A stretch of 54,002 nt of DNA from positions 1-54,002 of the forward strand of contig NZ_JACKSH010000010.1 of assembly GCF_025821625.1 (NCBI RefSeq), given 5' to 3'. This DNA is from Mycolicibacterium pyrenivorans (lineage in GTDB: Bacteria; Actinomycetota; Actinomycetes; Mycobacteriales; Mycobacteriaceae). The position numbers and the translations under genes were made by a program. Numbering within the stretch: the stretch's first letter is position 1; the number at the start of each line of letters is the position of its first letter. Of this stretch, positions 44,101 through 51,699 are shown piece after piece. The notes under the pieces are model-generated. The model was not told where the DNA came from and made no database searches. It worked only from the letters and a program-made list of their open reading frames with translations.

Positions 44101-44394
44101 CAGGCCGGCGGCGGCGCTGCACGGCACGGTGATCTCGAGGTCGGTGGCGACGTATCCGATCAGCGGGGCGTCGACGCTGCCCAGGACGCCGTTCGATGTC
44201 GCCGGCCCGCCGGCTCCGGCGTTCTGCGGCCAGTTCAGCTCGGCGGTGGTCTGGTTGACGGGCAGCAGCGGGGTCGCCACGGCCAGAGCCGTCCCCAGCA
44301 GCCCCGCGACGATCGCGATGAGTCGCGCGGTGCGGTGGTTGCTGCCCCTGGCTCGATCTGTCGGCTCGGCCGACGGTGCCGCCTGTCCGACCAC
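41113..44394 (-). CDS. embC: Arabinosyltransferase EmbC (lipoarabinomannan)
   Basis: The protein has 1093 residues, like M. tuberculosis EmbC (1094). The GTG at 44394 lies 4 bases after the aftA stop, and farther upstream codons would run into aftA. It carries the family motifs [22 protein letters not shown] and FTPTKWTHHFG, with many helices and a periplasmic C-terminal domain. EmbC extends the arabinan of lipoarabinomannan. Being first of the three emb genes after aftA matches the embC-embA-embB order. A hydrophilic, Glu/Thr-rich loop (DTDSGVDTETEAGTEGG) stands in the C-terminal domain just before GVNGSRARLPYGLDP. EmbA has no such acidic run there. Confidence 0.95.
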   Translation of the reverse strand: MVGQAAPSAEPTDRARGSNHRTARLIAIVAGLLGTALAVATPLLPVNQTTAELNWPQNAGAGGPATSNGVLGSVDAPLIGYVATDLEITVPCSAAAGLDRPGRSVLLSTVPKQAPNAIDRGLLIERVNNDLLVIVRNTPVVSAPLSQVLSPACRELTFTAHADRVTGEFVGLTNGPDSDQPGEPLRGERSGYDFRPQIVGVFTDLSGPAPPGLQFSATVDTRYSTSPTLLKLLAMIVGVAMTIVALGALHVLDNADGMRHRRFLPPRWWSMKPLDGVVTAVLVWWHFVGANTADDGYILTMARVSENAGYMANYYRWFGTPEAPFGWYYDLLAVWANVSTTSVWMRLPTLLMGLACWWVISREVIPRLGSAVKHSQAAVWTAAGLFLAFWLPLNNGLRPEPIIALGILLTWCSVERGVATSRLLPVAVAIIIGALTLFSGPTGIAAVGALLVAIGPLKTIVAAHTSRFGYWALLAPIAAAGTVAIFLIFRDQTLASELQASSFKSAVGPSLAWFDEHIRYSRLFTTSPDGSVARRFAVLTLLLALAVAVAMSLRKGRIPGTALGPSRRIVGITIISFLAMMFTPTKWTHHFGVFAGLAGSLGALAAVAVSAVAMRSRRNRTLFAAAVLFITALSFATVNGWWYVSNFGVPWSNDFPEWKFGFTTILLGLSVVALLIAAWFHFSGRAGSPPNGGPRRWGAIAQAPLAIATWALVTFEVVSLTVAMTGQYPAWTVGRSNLEALTGKTCGMAEDVMVEQDPNDGLLTPIDVPVGEALGSATAGNTEGFGPNGIPSDVSADPVMEESGAGNFADTDSGVDTETEAGTEGGTTAAAGVNGSRARLPYGLDPARTPVLGSWRSGTQQPAVLRSAWYELPAGWSENDRDDSLLVVSAAGRFDSGEVIAQWAGPDGEPAGDITFGDVGAAPAWRNLRAPLSAIPADATRIRLVATDDDLSPEHWIALTPPRIPELRTLQDVVGSTDPVFLDWLVGLAFPCQRPFDHRNGVIEVPKWRILPDRFGAEANSPVMDYLGGGPLGITELLLRSTSVPTYLKHDWFRDWGALQQFTPFYPDAEAARLDLGSVTRSGLWSPAPLRLS

Positions 44395-44398
44395 GGGG

Positions 44399-46264
44399 CT
44401 AGATGGTAATTGGCTTGCGGATGGCCAGCACGAACGGGCCGATGGTTGACACGTCGAACCGCGGATCGTCGAACAGCGCATCGTCGAGCGCGACGTGGTA
44501 GCGGCGCACGTTCGGCTGGTTCGGGTAGACGTCGGAGGCCAGCCGCAGGGTGTAGGTGTCGTTGGCGCCGCGGCGCATCAGGAACACCGTCGGCGGTTCC
44601 CACGGCATCTCGTCGAGGGCGGCGATGAACTGGTCGGCGTCGGTCAGCATGGCCCAGCCCTCGATGGCTCCGGCACGCTGGTCGAACTGGGCCAGCGGGT
44701 TGGCGTAGTGGGAGGTCAGCCCCTGGAACCCGTAGTACGGGTAGTAGGACAGGAAGCTGTAGTCGGCGGTCATGACGACGGTCTCGTTGCGGGGCCGGCC
44801 CGTCACGTCCTGGATGCGGGCGTCCACCTCCCGGTAGTACTGCGCGGCCCCGGGTGGACGACGGTCGGCGCGCTCGCCGTAGCCGTCGGTGTCGGTGTAG
44901 GCGACGATGATGTCGGAGCGCAGCACGTCGGGGATGTCCTGGCTGAACGTCACGGCGCCGAGCGCGCCGACGGCGGTGGCCACCGCGACCACCCGGTGCG
45001 CATTGGCCTGCTGAACCCGGGCGGTGGCCGCGCGGGTCACCTCGATGAATCCGAAGGCGCCCGCCGCGGTCAGCAGGATGGTCAGCATGGGCTGCAGCCG
45101 GAACGACAGCAGCGTGGTGCCCACCAGCGTGGTGAGCATCGACAGCAGTGACCACGCGTAGACCGTCAGCACCGCGACGGCCAGCGCGCCCGCCCTTGTC
45201 GAGGTGCGCGCATAGCTCACCAGCCACAGCGTGCCGAGCATGCAGAGGGCCCCGAGCAGCGTGAACTGCAGCATGGGGAATGCCAGCTCCGCGCCGTCCT
45301 TCGGCAGATAGTGCTGGGCGGTGCCGCTTTCGGCGGGCGTGTCGCGGACCGCGGCCAGCAGGTAGGGGCCCCAGCCGATGAGGGCGAGCAGACCGGAGAT
45401 GGCCGCGATGACCAGCAGCCGCAGCAGCGGATCCCAGTGCCTTCGGGTGGCGGCGATCAGCACCGCCATCACGGTCAGCGTGAACGCGGCATAGGCGAGC
45501 AGCAGCGTGTAGAACAGCGCGGCGATGCCGAGGAAGATCCCGACCCCGATGACCGCGGCCCACCCGCCGTTTCTGGTCTTGCCCCGCAGACCCGACCACG
45601 CGAGCACGAACACCGGTGGCAGCAGCACGGCGATGATGGCCGCATACGGCTCGGCGGGCGAGTACGCCAGCGCAGCCGCCGCGGTGGCGGTGGAGACCAC
45701 CATCGCGTATTCGAAGCGGATCATGCTGGCCCACAGTACGAATGCCAGCACGATCGCGATCGTGATCGAGATGATCGACCACGGCTTGAACATCTCCCAC
45801 GCCGGGGTGCCGGTCAGGTCGGCGAGCCGGCCACCGATCCAGAACCAGCCCGGGGGATAGAACGGCGGCAGCCCGATGTAGGTCATGTCGTTGAGGGCAG
45901 GAGAGTCGGCGAACCGGGTCATGTACTCGGTGCGGAACTGCTGGTCGACCGAGATCCCGAACAGGTACAGCTTGGTCGCACCGAGCGGCATCGCGAGGGT
46001 GACGAGCGAGAACGCCGACAGGAACACCGTGGCGGCCAGCCACGCGACGTGATGGCGGCCGCGCCGGTGGATCCATCCGCCGGCCAGCAGGCCGACGAGG
46101 CAGGCGACCTGCCCGACCGTGGTCAGTGCGTGCAGTTGATTCGACGAGTTGTAGGCGGGCCACTCCACCCGCGCGATGGCCGCCAGCGCCACCACACCGA
46201 GCACGGTCGCGACCAGCGCCGCCGCCACCATCTGGCTCCCGGTGGCCAGCGCTCGTGTACCCAC
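44399..46264 (-). CDS. aftA: Arabinofuranosyltransferase AftA
   Basis: The protein has 621 residues. The GTG at 46264 is preceded by GGAGGA with 7 bases spacing, which decides the start over a longer frame that would begin inside dprE2. It has about eleven to thirteen hydrophobic helices and a soluble C-terminal domain of roughly 180 residues, the GT-C layout. AftA adds the first arabinofuranose onto the galactan chain, priming arabinan, and uses decaprenylphosphoryl-arabinose. The gap to dprE2 is 35 bases and to embC 4 bases. M. tuberculosis AftA has 643 residues. Confidence 0.93.
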   Translation of the reverse strand: MGTRALATGSQMVAAALVATVLGVVALAAIARVEWPAYNSSNQLHALTTVGQVACLVGLLAGGWIHRRGRHHVAWLAATVFLSAFSLVTLAMPLGATKLYLFGISVDQQFRTEYMTRFADSPALNDMTYIGLPPFYPPGWFWIGGRLADLTGTPAWEMFKPWSIISITIAIVLAFVLWASMIRFEYAMVVSTATAAAALAYSPAEPYAAIIAVLLPPVFVLAWSGLRGKTRNGGWAAVIGVGIFLGIAALFYTLLLAYAAFTLTVMAVLIAATRRHWDPLLRLLVIAAISGLLALIGWGPYLLAAVRDTPAESGTAQHYLPKDGAELAFPMLQFTLLGALCMLGTLWLVSYARTSTRAGALAVAVLTVYAWSLLSMLTTLVGTTLLSFRLQPMLTILLTAAGAFGFIEVTRAATARVQQANAHRVVAVATAVGALGAVTFSQDIPDVLRSDIIVAYTDTDGYGERADRRPPGAAQYYREVDARIQDVTGRPRNETVVMTADYSFLSYYPYYGFQGLTSHYANPLAQFDQRAGAIEGWAMLTDADQFIAALDEMPWEPPTVFLMRRGANDTYTLRLASDVYPNQPNVRRYHVALDDALFDDPRFDVSTIGPFVLAIRKPITI

Positions 46265-46299
46265 AGTCTTTTCCTCCGGGTCGCTCCTGCCCACCGGAA

Positions 46300-47064
46300 T
46301 CAGATGGGGAGCTTGCGGAAGATCGGGCGCGGGATGTGGCGCAGCACCATCATCACGTAGCGGAACGCGCCCGGCGCCCACACCAGGTCCTTGCCCTTGG
46401 CGGAGGCGGTGACCGCGAGGTCGGCGACGTACTCCTTGTCGACCGTCAGCGGAGCTTCCTTGACGTGGGCGCTCATCCGGGTACGCACCTGGCCGGGCCT
46501 GATCACCAGGACACCGACCCCGAACTCCCGAAGCGCCTCCCCGAGACCGAGGTAGAAGCCGTCCAGACCTGCCTTCGTGGAGCCGTAGACGAAGTTCGAT
46601 CGCCTGACCCGTTCGCCGGCCGCCGAGCTCATCGCGATGATCCGACCGCTGCCCTGGGCGCGCATCCTCTCGCCGAGCAGCACGCCCACCGAAACGGCCG
46701 CGGTGTAGTTGATCTCGGCGATCTGAACGGCTTTGCGCTGGTTCTGCCAGAGTTCCTCGGCGTCACCGAGAAGCCCGAAAGCCACGATCGCGACATCGAT
46801 GTCGCCGCCGCTCCAAGCCTTCTCGATGACCGCGGGGTGGCTTGCGGTGTCGACGGCGTCGAAGTCGATGACCTCCACCGACTTGGCGCCCGCCTTCTCC
46901 AGCTGCGCTTTGGCACTGTCGCGCAACGGATCACCGGGCATGCAGGCCAGCACGACGCCGGCGTGGGCGTTGCGCAGGTACCGCTCGCAGATCGCCAGCC
47001 CGATCTCGGAGGTGCCGCCGAGGAGCAGGATCCTCTGGGGGTTACCCGTCGCATCAAAAACCAT
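46300..47064 (-). CDS. dprE2: Decaprenylphosphoryl-2-keto-erythro-pentose reductase DprE2
   Basis: The protein has 254 residues, the same as the M. tuberculosis protein, from the ATG at 47064, 13 bases after the dprE1 stop. It is a short-chain dehydrogenase: nucleotide-binding GGTSEIG near residue 15, the SS of IAMSSAAGE, and the catalytic pair in VYGSTKAG (Tyr-x-x-x-Lys). It reduces the 2-keto intermediate made by DprE1 to decaprenylphosphoryl-arabinose with NAD(P)H. A longer upstream frame exists, but it overlaps dprE1 and is not conserved in character. Confidence 0.96.
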   Translation of the reverse strand: MVFDATGNPQRILLLGGTSEIGLAICERYLRNAHAGVVLACMPGDPLRDSAKAQLEKAGAKSVEVIDFDAVDTASHPAVIEKAWSGGDIDVAIVAFGLLGDAEELWQNQRKAVQIAEINYTAAVSVGVLLGERMRAQGSGRIIAMSSAAGERVRRSNFVYGSTKAGLDGFYLGLGEALREFGVGVLVIRPGQVRTRMSAHVKEAPLTVDKEYVADLAVTASAKGKDLVWAPGAFRYVMMVLRHIPRPIFRKLPI

Positions 47065-47077
47065 GGGAGAACACCAT

Positions 47078-48496
47078 CTAGAGCAGCTCCAGTCGTCGGG
47101 CCATGTCGGAGGCGAACACCCCGTTCGGATCGACCTTGCGGCGCAGGGCGATCCACTCGTCGATGCGGGGATACATGGCGTGAAAGGTCTCGGCGGTGGT
47201 CCGCGAGTCCTTGGCGGTGTAGAGGCGTCCGCCGAACTCAAGCACCCGCTTGTCGAGTCCGTTGAGGAACTCGTTGAGGCCGGGCTTGATCGGGAAGTCG
47301 ACGCAGACGTTCCAGCCAGGGATCGGGAAGCTCAGCGGCGCTTGGTTTCCCGGCCCGAACAGCTTGAACACGTTGAGGAACGAGTAGTGGCCGGACCGCT
47401 GGATGTCGACGAGGATCGCCTTGAACTCCTCGACCGCCGTCGTCGGGACCACGAACTGGTACTGCCCGAATCCTGCGGGTCCGAAGGCGCGGTTCCACTC
47501 CCCGAACATGTCGAGGGGGTGATAGAACTGCGTCAGATTCTGTGCCTTGCCGCGGTAGGTACCGGACTTGCGGTACCAGAGTTCGCCGATGGGCATGAAG
47601 GTGTACTTGTTGGCCAGCCCGTTGGGGAACACATCGGGCAATGTGAGCAGTTGCGGCGCATCGAATTTCAGCGGGTTACGTTGCAGCTTCTTCGGCAGCT
47701 GGTCGACGGTGGCCAGTGAGCCGCGGGAGATCGCGGCACGACCGAGCTTCGGCGGCGCGCTGATCGCGTCGAACCAGGCGCTGGAGTAGGTGTAGTTGTC
47801 CTCGGTGCCGTCGCTGTGGAAGGCGATGGTCTCGTCGAGTGTGTTGGTGACGTCACCATCGGCGATGAAGTACGCGGTCTCGGTCGGCGTCATCTCGATG
47901 GTGGCGCGCAGGATGATGCCGGTGAGGCCGTTGCCGCCGACGGTCGCCCAGAACAGCTCGGCCTCGGGGCCGTCGGGTGTGACGGTGCGCACCTCGCCGT
48001 TGGCCAACAGGAGGTCCATCGACCGCACGTGGTTTCCGAAGCTGCCCGCGCTGTGGTGATTCTTGCCGTGGATGTCGCAGGCGATGGCGCCCCCGATCGT
48101 GACCTGGCGGGTGCCGGGGAGCACGGGCACCCACAGCCCCAGCGGGAGCGCCGCGCGCATCAACTGGTCGAGGTTGACCCCGGCGTCGACATCGACGAGG
48201 TGGCTGTCGGAGTCCATCGAGTGGATGCGATTCACCACACTCATGTCGATGACGAGCCCGCCGCCGTTCTGGGCGTTGTCACCGTAGGACCGCCCCAGCC
48301 CGCGCGCGAGCACGCCGCGCCCAGACCCGTCGGCGGTCTGGGTGACCGCCTTGACGATCACCTCGGGATCCGGGGTCGACAGCACCTCGGCGACGGACGG
48401 GGCGGTGCGGCCCCAGCCGGTCAGCCGCTTGGCGGTGGTCGGGAACTCGGTGCTCAACATCGTCACAGAGGGTACCGCCTGGGTCGCTTCGCTCAC
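47078..48496 (-). CDS. dprE1: Decaprenylphosphoryl-beta-D-ribose 2'-oxidase DprE1
   Basis: The protein has 472 residues from the GTG at 48496, which overlaps the upstream stop by four bases. The alternative ATG at 48460 gives 460 residues, close to the 461 of M. tuberculosis, and has TACCCT 8 bases upstream. It is a vanillyl-alcohol-oxidase-type FAD enzyme: the FAD-binding part has [17 protein letters not shown] and [15 protein letters not shown], and the substrate part has FNVFKLFG-like and [13 protein letters not shown] segments. The cysteine that benzothiazinones bind is present in [11 protein letters not shown] (codon 47305-47303, residue 386 from the ATG). It oxidises decaprenylphosphoryl-ribose for DprE2. 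Confidence 0.96.
   Translation of the reverse strand: MSEATQAVPSVTMLSTEFPTTAKRLTGWGRTAPSVAEVLSTPDPEVIVKAVTQTADGSGRGVLARGLGRSYGDNAQNGGGLVIDMSVVNRIHSMDSDSHLVDVDAGVNLDQLMRAALPLGLWVPVLPGTRQVTIGGAIACDIHGKNHHSAGSFGNHVRSMDLLLANGEVRTVTPDGPEAELFWATVGGNGLTGIILRATIEMTPTETAYFIADGDVTNTLDETIAFHSDGTEDNYTYSSAWFDAISAPPKLGRAAISRGSLATVDQLPKKLQRNPLKFDAPQLLTLPDVFPNGLANKYTFMPIGELWYRKSGTYRGKAQNLTQFYHPLDMFGEWNRAFGPAGFGQYQFVVPTTAVEEFKAILVDIQRSGHYSFLNVFKLFGPGNQAPLSFPIPGWNVCVDFPIKPGLNEFLNGLDKRVLEFGGRLYTAKDSRTTAETFHAMYPRIDEWIALRRKVDPNGVFASDMARRLELL
48469..48474 (-). promoter_or_regulatory. Candidate internal -10 box for a shorter dprE1
   Basis: TACCCT on the minus strand lies 8 bases before the ATG at 48460. It could drive a leaderless transcript encoding the family-length DprE1. 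Confidence 0.3.
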
Positions 48497-48903
48497 CGCA
48501 GCCGGAAGATAACCACGCGCTGGACGATGAAGTTGATGACCGTGGCGGTGCCCTGGGCGATGACGAACGCCACCGGCACGCGCCACGGTTGATCTTCGAA
48601 TTCCATGTAGAAGAAGTAGTTGATCCCGACTTGGACGGCATAGGTCACCGCGTAGAGCACGACCACCGCCACGAACCGCGCGGTGCTCGGTGGCGCCTGG
48701 AAGGTCCACCGCCGGTTGATCAGATAGGCGGTGGTGGTGCCCGCGATGAAGCTCAGGGTCTTGGCGAGGTTGACGTGCAGGCCCGCGGCCAGCAGCGCCA
48801 CGTAGAGACCGAAGTCGACGATCGCCGACAACCCGCCGGTCACGATGAACCGCCAGATCTGGGTCGTCAGGCTCAGCTGCGGTGACATCGGGGGCTCGGC
48901 CAC
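48493..48903 (-). CDS. GtrA-family membrane protein (Rv3789-like)
   Basis: This 136-residue protein has four hydrophobic helices and the GtrA pattern ([42 protein letters not shown]). Rv3789 has been proposed to flip decaprenylphosphoryl-arabinose across the membrane or to recruit AftA, and its place at the head of the dprE1-dprE2-aftA-emb run supports a role in arabinan donor supply. The GTG start at 48903 has TAAGCT 6 bases upstream and no ribosome site. Its stop overlaps the dprE1 GTG. Confidence 0.9.
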   Translation of the reverse strand: MAEPPMSPQLSLTTQIWRFIVTGGLSAIVDFGLYVALLAAGLHVNLAKTLSFIAGTTTAYLINRRWTFQAPPSTARFVAVVVLYAVTYAVQVGINYFFYMEFEDQPWRVPVAFVIAQGTATVINFIVQRVVIFRLR

Positions 48904-48909
48904 CCGGGC

Positions 48910-48915
48910 AGCTTA
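48910..48915 (-). promoter_or_regulatory. Candidate -10 box for the gtrA-dprE-aftA-emb operon
   Basis: On the minus strand TAAGCT stands 6 bases before the first GTG of the operon. With coupled or near-coupled genes all the way to 34005, it could drive a transcript of about 15 kb. Confidence 0.5.
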
Positions 48916-48959
48916 CGGGGTGGCGGGTGTCACCCCGGGTCAGAAGGGTGGCGGCTCGC

Positions 48960-49250
48960 TCAGTCGGCGATGTGCGTCGGTGGGTCGGCGAAGGCGAGAT
49001 CCCAGTAGTGCCGGCCAGGTCCCATCAGATCGCAGCGTTTCTCGGGCACCAGGTGGGAACTGAAGCCGCTGGGAATCAGGCGGGCGACCCCCACACAGCG
49101 TTGCCAGGTGCCGTCAGGCTGCACCGGTCCGTCGCACTTGCTGATGACAGGCCCTCCGTACAGGCAACCGGCGGCGGCAGGCGGCGCACAGGTGATCAGT
49201 CCCGCGGCCGCCATCAGGCCAGCCAGTGCTCCGACGATGCAGCGCCTCAT
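48960..49250 (-). CDS. Small secreted CDGP-type protein
   Basis: This 96-residue protein has an N-terminal signal peptide (basic MRRC, hydrophobic core, ending near PPAAAG). The mature part has about four cysteines, with [16 protein letters not shown], a motif I associate with the small mycobacterial CDGP-domain exported proteins. The rest contains [13 protein letters not shown]. The function is unknown. It is probably folded with disulfides outside the membrane. A weak GGAGA site precedes the ATG. It is transcribed toward gtrA, with a 56-bp gap. Confidence 0.7.
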   Translation of the reverse strand: MRRCIVGALAGLMAAAGLITCAPPAAAGCLYGGPVISKCDGPVQPDGTWQRCVGVARLIPSGFSSHLVPEKRCDLMGPGRHYWDLAFADPPTHIAD

Positions 49251-49587
49251 GGTCGTCTCCCGTCACTCGCCGCCGGGGAGTTGCCGCTGGGAGATGCCGA
49301 GCGCCCGGGGTGACAACAACCGTCGACAGCCCTGCCAGCAACCAATGACGCTACCGCCTGCCGACCTCGTTTTGCGGCCTTTGACAGCGTGGTGCCTCAC
49401 GTCAAGGTGCGCGCGAGGGCGGATCCGTTGCCCCACTGTGAGGAGCTGTGCGGTCAAGGTCTGGATCTGACGCACAGTGGCGGCGGGGTTGAGCAATGCG
49501 TGCGTCGAAGACCTCCTCACCGAGATCGATCGACCCCACGTGCGCCTGCTGCGGCTGACCTCTAGGAGCCGCCGGCGCGGTGCGCGG
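49251..49587. other. Gene-free stretch with one inverted repeat
   Basis: I see no supportable gene in these 337 bases. Open frames here lack start sites and read as shadows. The one structure is an inverted repeat: CTGTGCG (49446-49452) pairs with CGCACAG (49471-49477), continued inward by TCA/TGA with one bulged base. It has no T-run. Confidence 0.4.
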
Positions 49588-50214
49588 TCAGTTGTTGGAC
49601 CAATCGAAGTCGTACAGGATCCAGTTCGTGTCCGTGAAACCGAGCCGAATGCCCTCGGCCTCGACCTGGAAACTCCCGATCCCACACTCACCCTTGGTCC
49701 AGATGAAGCCGTCGGGCAGCACGATCTGAGCCTGGTGGGACTCGCCGGTCACCGGGTTCTTGAAGCCGTCACCGGTGGCGCGTCCGTAGCCCTCGGCCGT
49801 CATCGTGGTCTGCAGTCCGGTGCCCTCGAAGCTGATCGGAGCCTTGGCGAGCCCGACGACCTCGAACGTCGTGCCGAGAATTCCCCACGGGTCGCCACCG
49901 AGCTGCCCGGTATAGATCTGGGACAGGCTCGCGATCTGTTCGTCGGTGGTATCCGGCTCGACGATGAACACCGCCTTGCCATTTCCGTCGTGAATCGCTT
50001 TCGGCCAGTCGATCACTGCGATCGCCTTGACTCCAGAGAGGTCGACGTCGCCGCATGATCCCTCCAGGATGTGGTTGCCGACCATCGCCCGGCAGCTGCC
50101 GTCCGGCGAGGTCGGAAAGCCGTGGAAATTACACCCGCAACCGGGCGCGCAGTTGCAGAACTCATATCCGCGCCCCTTCAGCTGCCACCGCGTGCGTTGT
50201 TCGGTCGTTGTCAT
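49588..50214 (-). CDS. DUF1326 family protein
   Basis: The protein has 208 residues from the ATG at 50214. A GTG six bases earlier is in frame, but the GGAGG site touches it and suits the ATG. The N-terminal GYEFCNCAPGCGCNFHGFP carries a tight cluster of cysteines, probably a metal site, and further Cys occur in GSCRAM, GSCGDV and KGECGIG. This is the DUF1326 signature. No signal peptide is visible. It follows the DUF2182 membrane protein gene by 13 bases, a pairing I recall from other bacteria, which suggests the two act together, perhaps with a metal. The function is unknown. Confidence 0.85.
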   Translation of the reverse strand: MTTTEQRTRWQLKGRGYEFCNCAPGCGCNFHGFPTSPDGSCRAMVGNHILEGSCGDVDLSGVKAIAVIDWPKAIHDGNGKAVFIVEPDTTDEQIASLSQIYTGQLGGDPWGILGTTFEVVGLAKAPISFEGTGLQTTMTAEGYGRATGDGFKNPVTGESHQAQIVLPDGFIWTKGECGIGSFQVEAEGIRLGFTDTNWILYDFDWSNN

Positions 50215-50227
50215 TTTCACCCTCCAG

Positions 50228-50986
50228 TTAGATGAGACGGGTTACGAACGTGGGATGCACCAGCAGCACCATCCCCAGCACAAGAAGGGCCGCCCCGGTC
50301 ACTCGGGCGAGCTGCTCCCCGAACGGTGCGATCTTCTCCAGCACGATGAGCACCGCGAGAACCAGCATCCACACCAATTGCATTGTGCCGAAGGCAATTA
50401 GCACAGCCATCAACATCCAACAGCAGCCGACGCAGAACAGGCCGTGGTGGGCGCCGGCCGCGAATGCCCGTGCTGGACGGTCGAGACGTTTGCCGTGGCG
50501 CAGGAAGAACGACATGGGCGATCGACAGTGCCGCAGACACACCGACTTCAGCGGCGTGAGCTGGTATAGGCCGGCGACGATCGCCACCGTGCCGGCAACT
50601 CGCCCCACCCAGGGACTGCCCTGCATCAGGGGTGCTTCCAAGCGTCGCCACGCGAAGTACGCGGGAATACCCACGACGGTCCACAGCGCGATGTACCCCA
50701 TGACGAAGACCGCTACGGGTGCCACCTGGTCGTTGGCGGCCGCGCGGGCATAGAGCCGGACAACGGGTACGACGGCGGGAAACATCATCGCCGCCATCAT
50801 CGCCACCCATGCCACCAGGAAAGCCGCGAACGACATCGTCGGCATCGGCTGCATGGACATGCCGCCGGTGTCCATGTCGCCGGCGCTGACCACCGACCAC
50901 CACCAGCCGACGGCCGCCAAGGTCAGCAGCGCCACCGGCAGCAAAAGGTCAGCCCGGCCCGCCTTACGCTGTTCGCCCACGCTCAC
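50228..50986 (-). CDS. DUF2182 family integral membrane protein
   Basis: This 252-residue protein has about six hydrophobic helices. A Met- and His-containing extracytoplasmic loop (GDMDTGGMSMQPMPTM) after the first helix, plus VAWVAMMAAMMFPAV, KSVCLRHCRSP and HHGLFCVGCCWMLM, give the Met/Cys/His-rich composition that earned this family the label of predicted metal-binding membrane proteins. The substrate is not known. Copper is a natural guess because of the Met loop, but that is inference. The GTG start at 50986 lies 361 bases from the next gene on the other strand. It heads a two-gene unit with the DUF1326 gene. Confidence 0.85.
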   Translation of the reverse strand: MSVGEQRKAGRADLLLPVALLTLAAVGWWWSVVSAGDMDTGGMSMQPMPTMSFAAFLVAWVAMMAAMMFPAVVPVVRLYARAAANDQVAPVAVFVMGYIALWTVVGIPAYFAWRRLEAPLMQGSPWVGRVAGTVAIVAGLYQLTPLKSVCLRHCRSPMSFFLRHGKRLDRPARAFAAGAHHGLFCVGCCWMLMAVLIAFGTMQLVWMLVLAVLIVLEKIAPFGEQLARVTGAALLVLGMVLLVHPTFVTRLI

Positions 50987-51346
50987 GTTGGTCCCGCCGT
51001 TGGTGCCTCAACCAGTATCGCACCGGTGGCACGCGATGGGAACCGGCTTGCCTCTAGGGCCGAAAACCGGGGTTCCCAGAGACGTGTGCCGCCACTTCGC
51101 GCGCATAAAGGCGATTCAACGCGGGTGATCAGAAGCGGGTCATCGAATCCGCGTTCGACGATGGCCGGCCGCATCGACAAATCTCACCGATGTATTTCTG
51201 CCAGCGGGCGTTCAATTTCTGCCACGGGAAATGATCGCCCCACCCGGCGAGTTATCACGATCAGATCGCCAACAAGATCGACAAGAAGTCAGAACCGCGC
51301 GACTCGCTCCACGGCTCCGACCCGAAACACAGGGAAGAGCAACACA
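50987..51346. other. 360-bp divergent intergenic region with a direct repeat
   Basis: No gene is supported here. A 10-bp direct repeat, ATTTCTGCCA, occurs at 51194-51203 and 51215-51224. The repeats start 21 bases apart, two helical turns, so it could be a regulator binding site for the small secreted gene. The segment 51180-51290 is visibly less GC-rich than the surrounding genes. Confidence 0.45.
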
Positions 51347-51646
51347 ATGAAGAACTTCACCATCGCCACCGCCGCAGCCGCCGGATTCGCCGCCGCCTTC
51401 GTAGGACTGGCCGTACCGGCCCTCGCCGCGCCGTCGGGCACCGGTAGCGCCGCCGACACCATCAGCGCGCTGGAGGAACAGGGCAACCGGGTCATCGTCA
51501 ACCGCCAGAGTGGCGCGGCACTGTCCGACGCCAGTGTCGTGTCCGTCCGTCAGGGCGCCGAGCTCCGCGAGTACACCTGGGACGCCCAGGGCGACGACCG
51601 GATCCTCGAGACCGTCGGCCGCGTCATCTTCGTCGACGTCAAGTAA
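51347..51646 (+). CDS. Small secreted protein of unknown function
   Basis: This 99-residue protein starts at the ATG at 51347 with a purine-rich AGGGAAGAG upstream. Residues 1-28 form a clear signal peptide (MKNF, Ala/Gly-rich core, cleavage after PALAAP). The mature part of about 70 residues reads as a small alpha/beta domain: DTISALEEQGNRVIVNR, ASVVSVRQGAELREYTW, then VGRVIFVDVK. It has no cysteine. Similar short exported proteins are common in mycobacteria, and I know no function. It is a single-gene unit with its own strong terminator. Confidence 0.8.
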   Translation: MKNFTIATAAAAGFAAAFVGLAVPALAAPSGTGSAADTISALEEQGNRVIVNRQSGAALSDASVVSVRQGAELREYTWDAQGDDRILETVGRVIFVDVK

Positions 51647-51657
51647 CCACCCGAACC

Positions 51658-51694
51658 AAAAGGGGCGCCCCACCCCCGGGGGCGCCCCTTTTTT
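51658..51694. terminator. Strong intrinsic terminator, possibly bidirectional
   Basis: AAAAGGGGCGCCCC (51658-51671) pairs with GGGGCGCCCCTTTT (51679-51692) around a 7-base loop, followed by TTTTTT at 51689-51694. This is a textbook rho-independent terminator 11 bases after the small secreted gene. The run of four A on the left gives a weaker T-tail for the converging regulator gene, whose stop lies 6 bases away. Confidence 0.92.
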
Positions 51695-51699
51695 CGTGC

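Noticed and set aside
46265..46381. Longer aftA N-terminus beginning inside dprE2
   Set aside because: The extra residues read as antisense-like low-complexity sequence, and the GTG at 46264 has a well-spaced GGAGGA site.
49263..49691. A 142-codon frame on the minus strand covering the gap and the end of the DUF1326 gene
   Set aside because: It overlaps a well-supported gene on the same strand in another frame, is Arg/Ser-rich, and has no start signal or homologous-looking motif.
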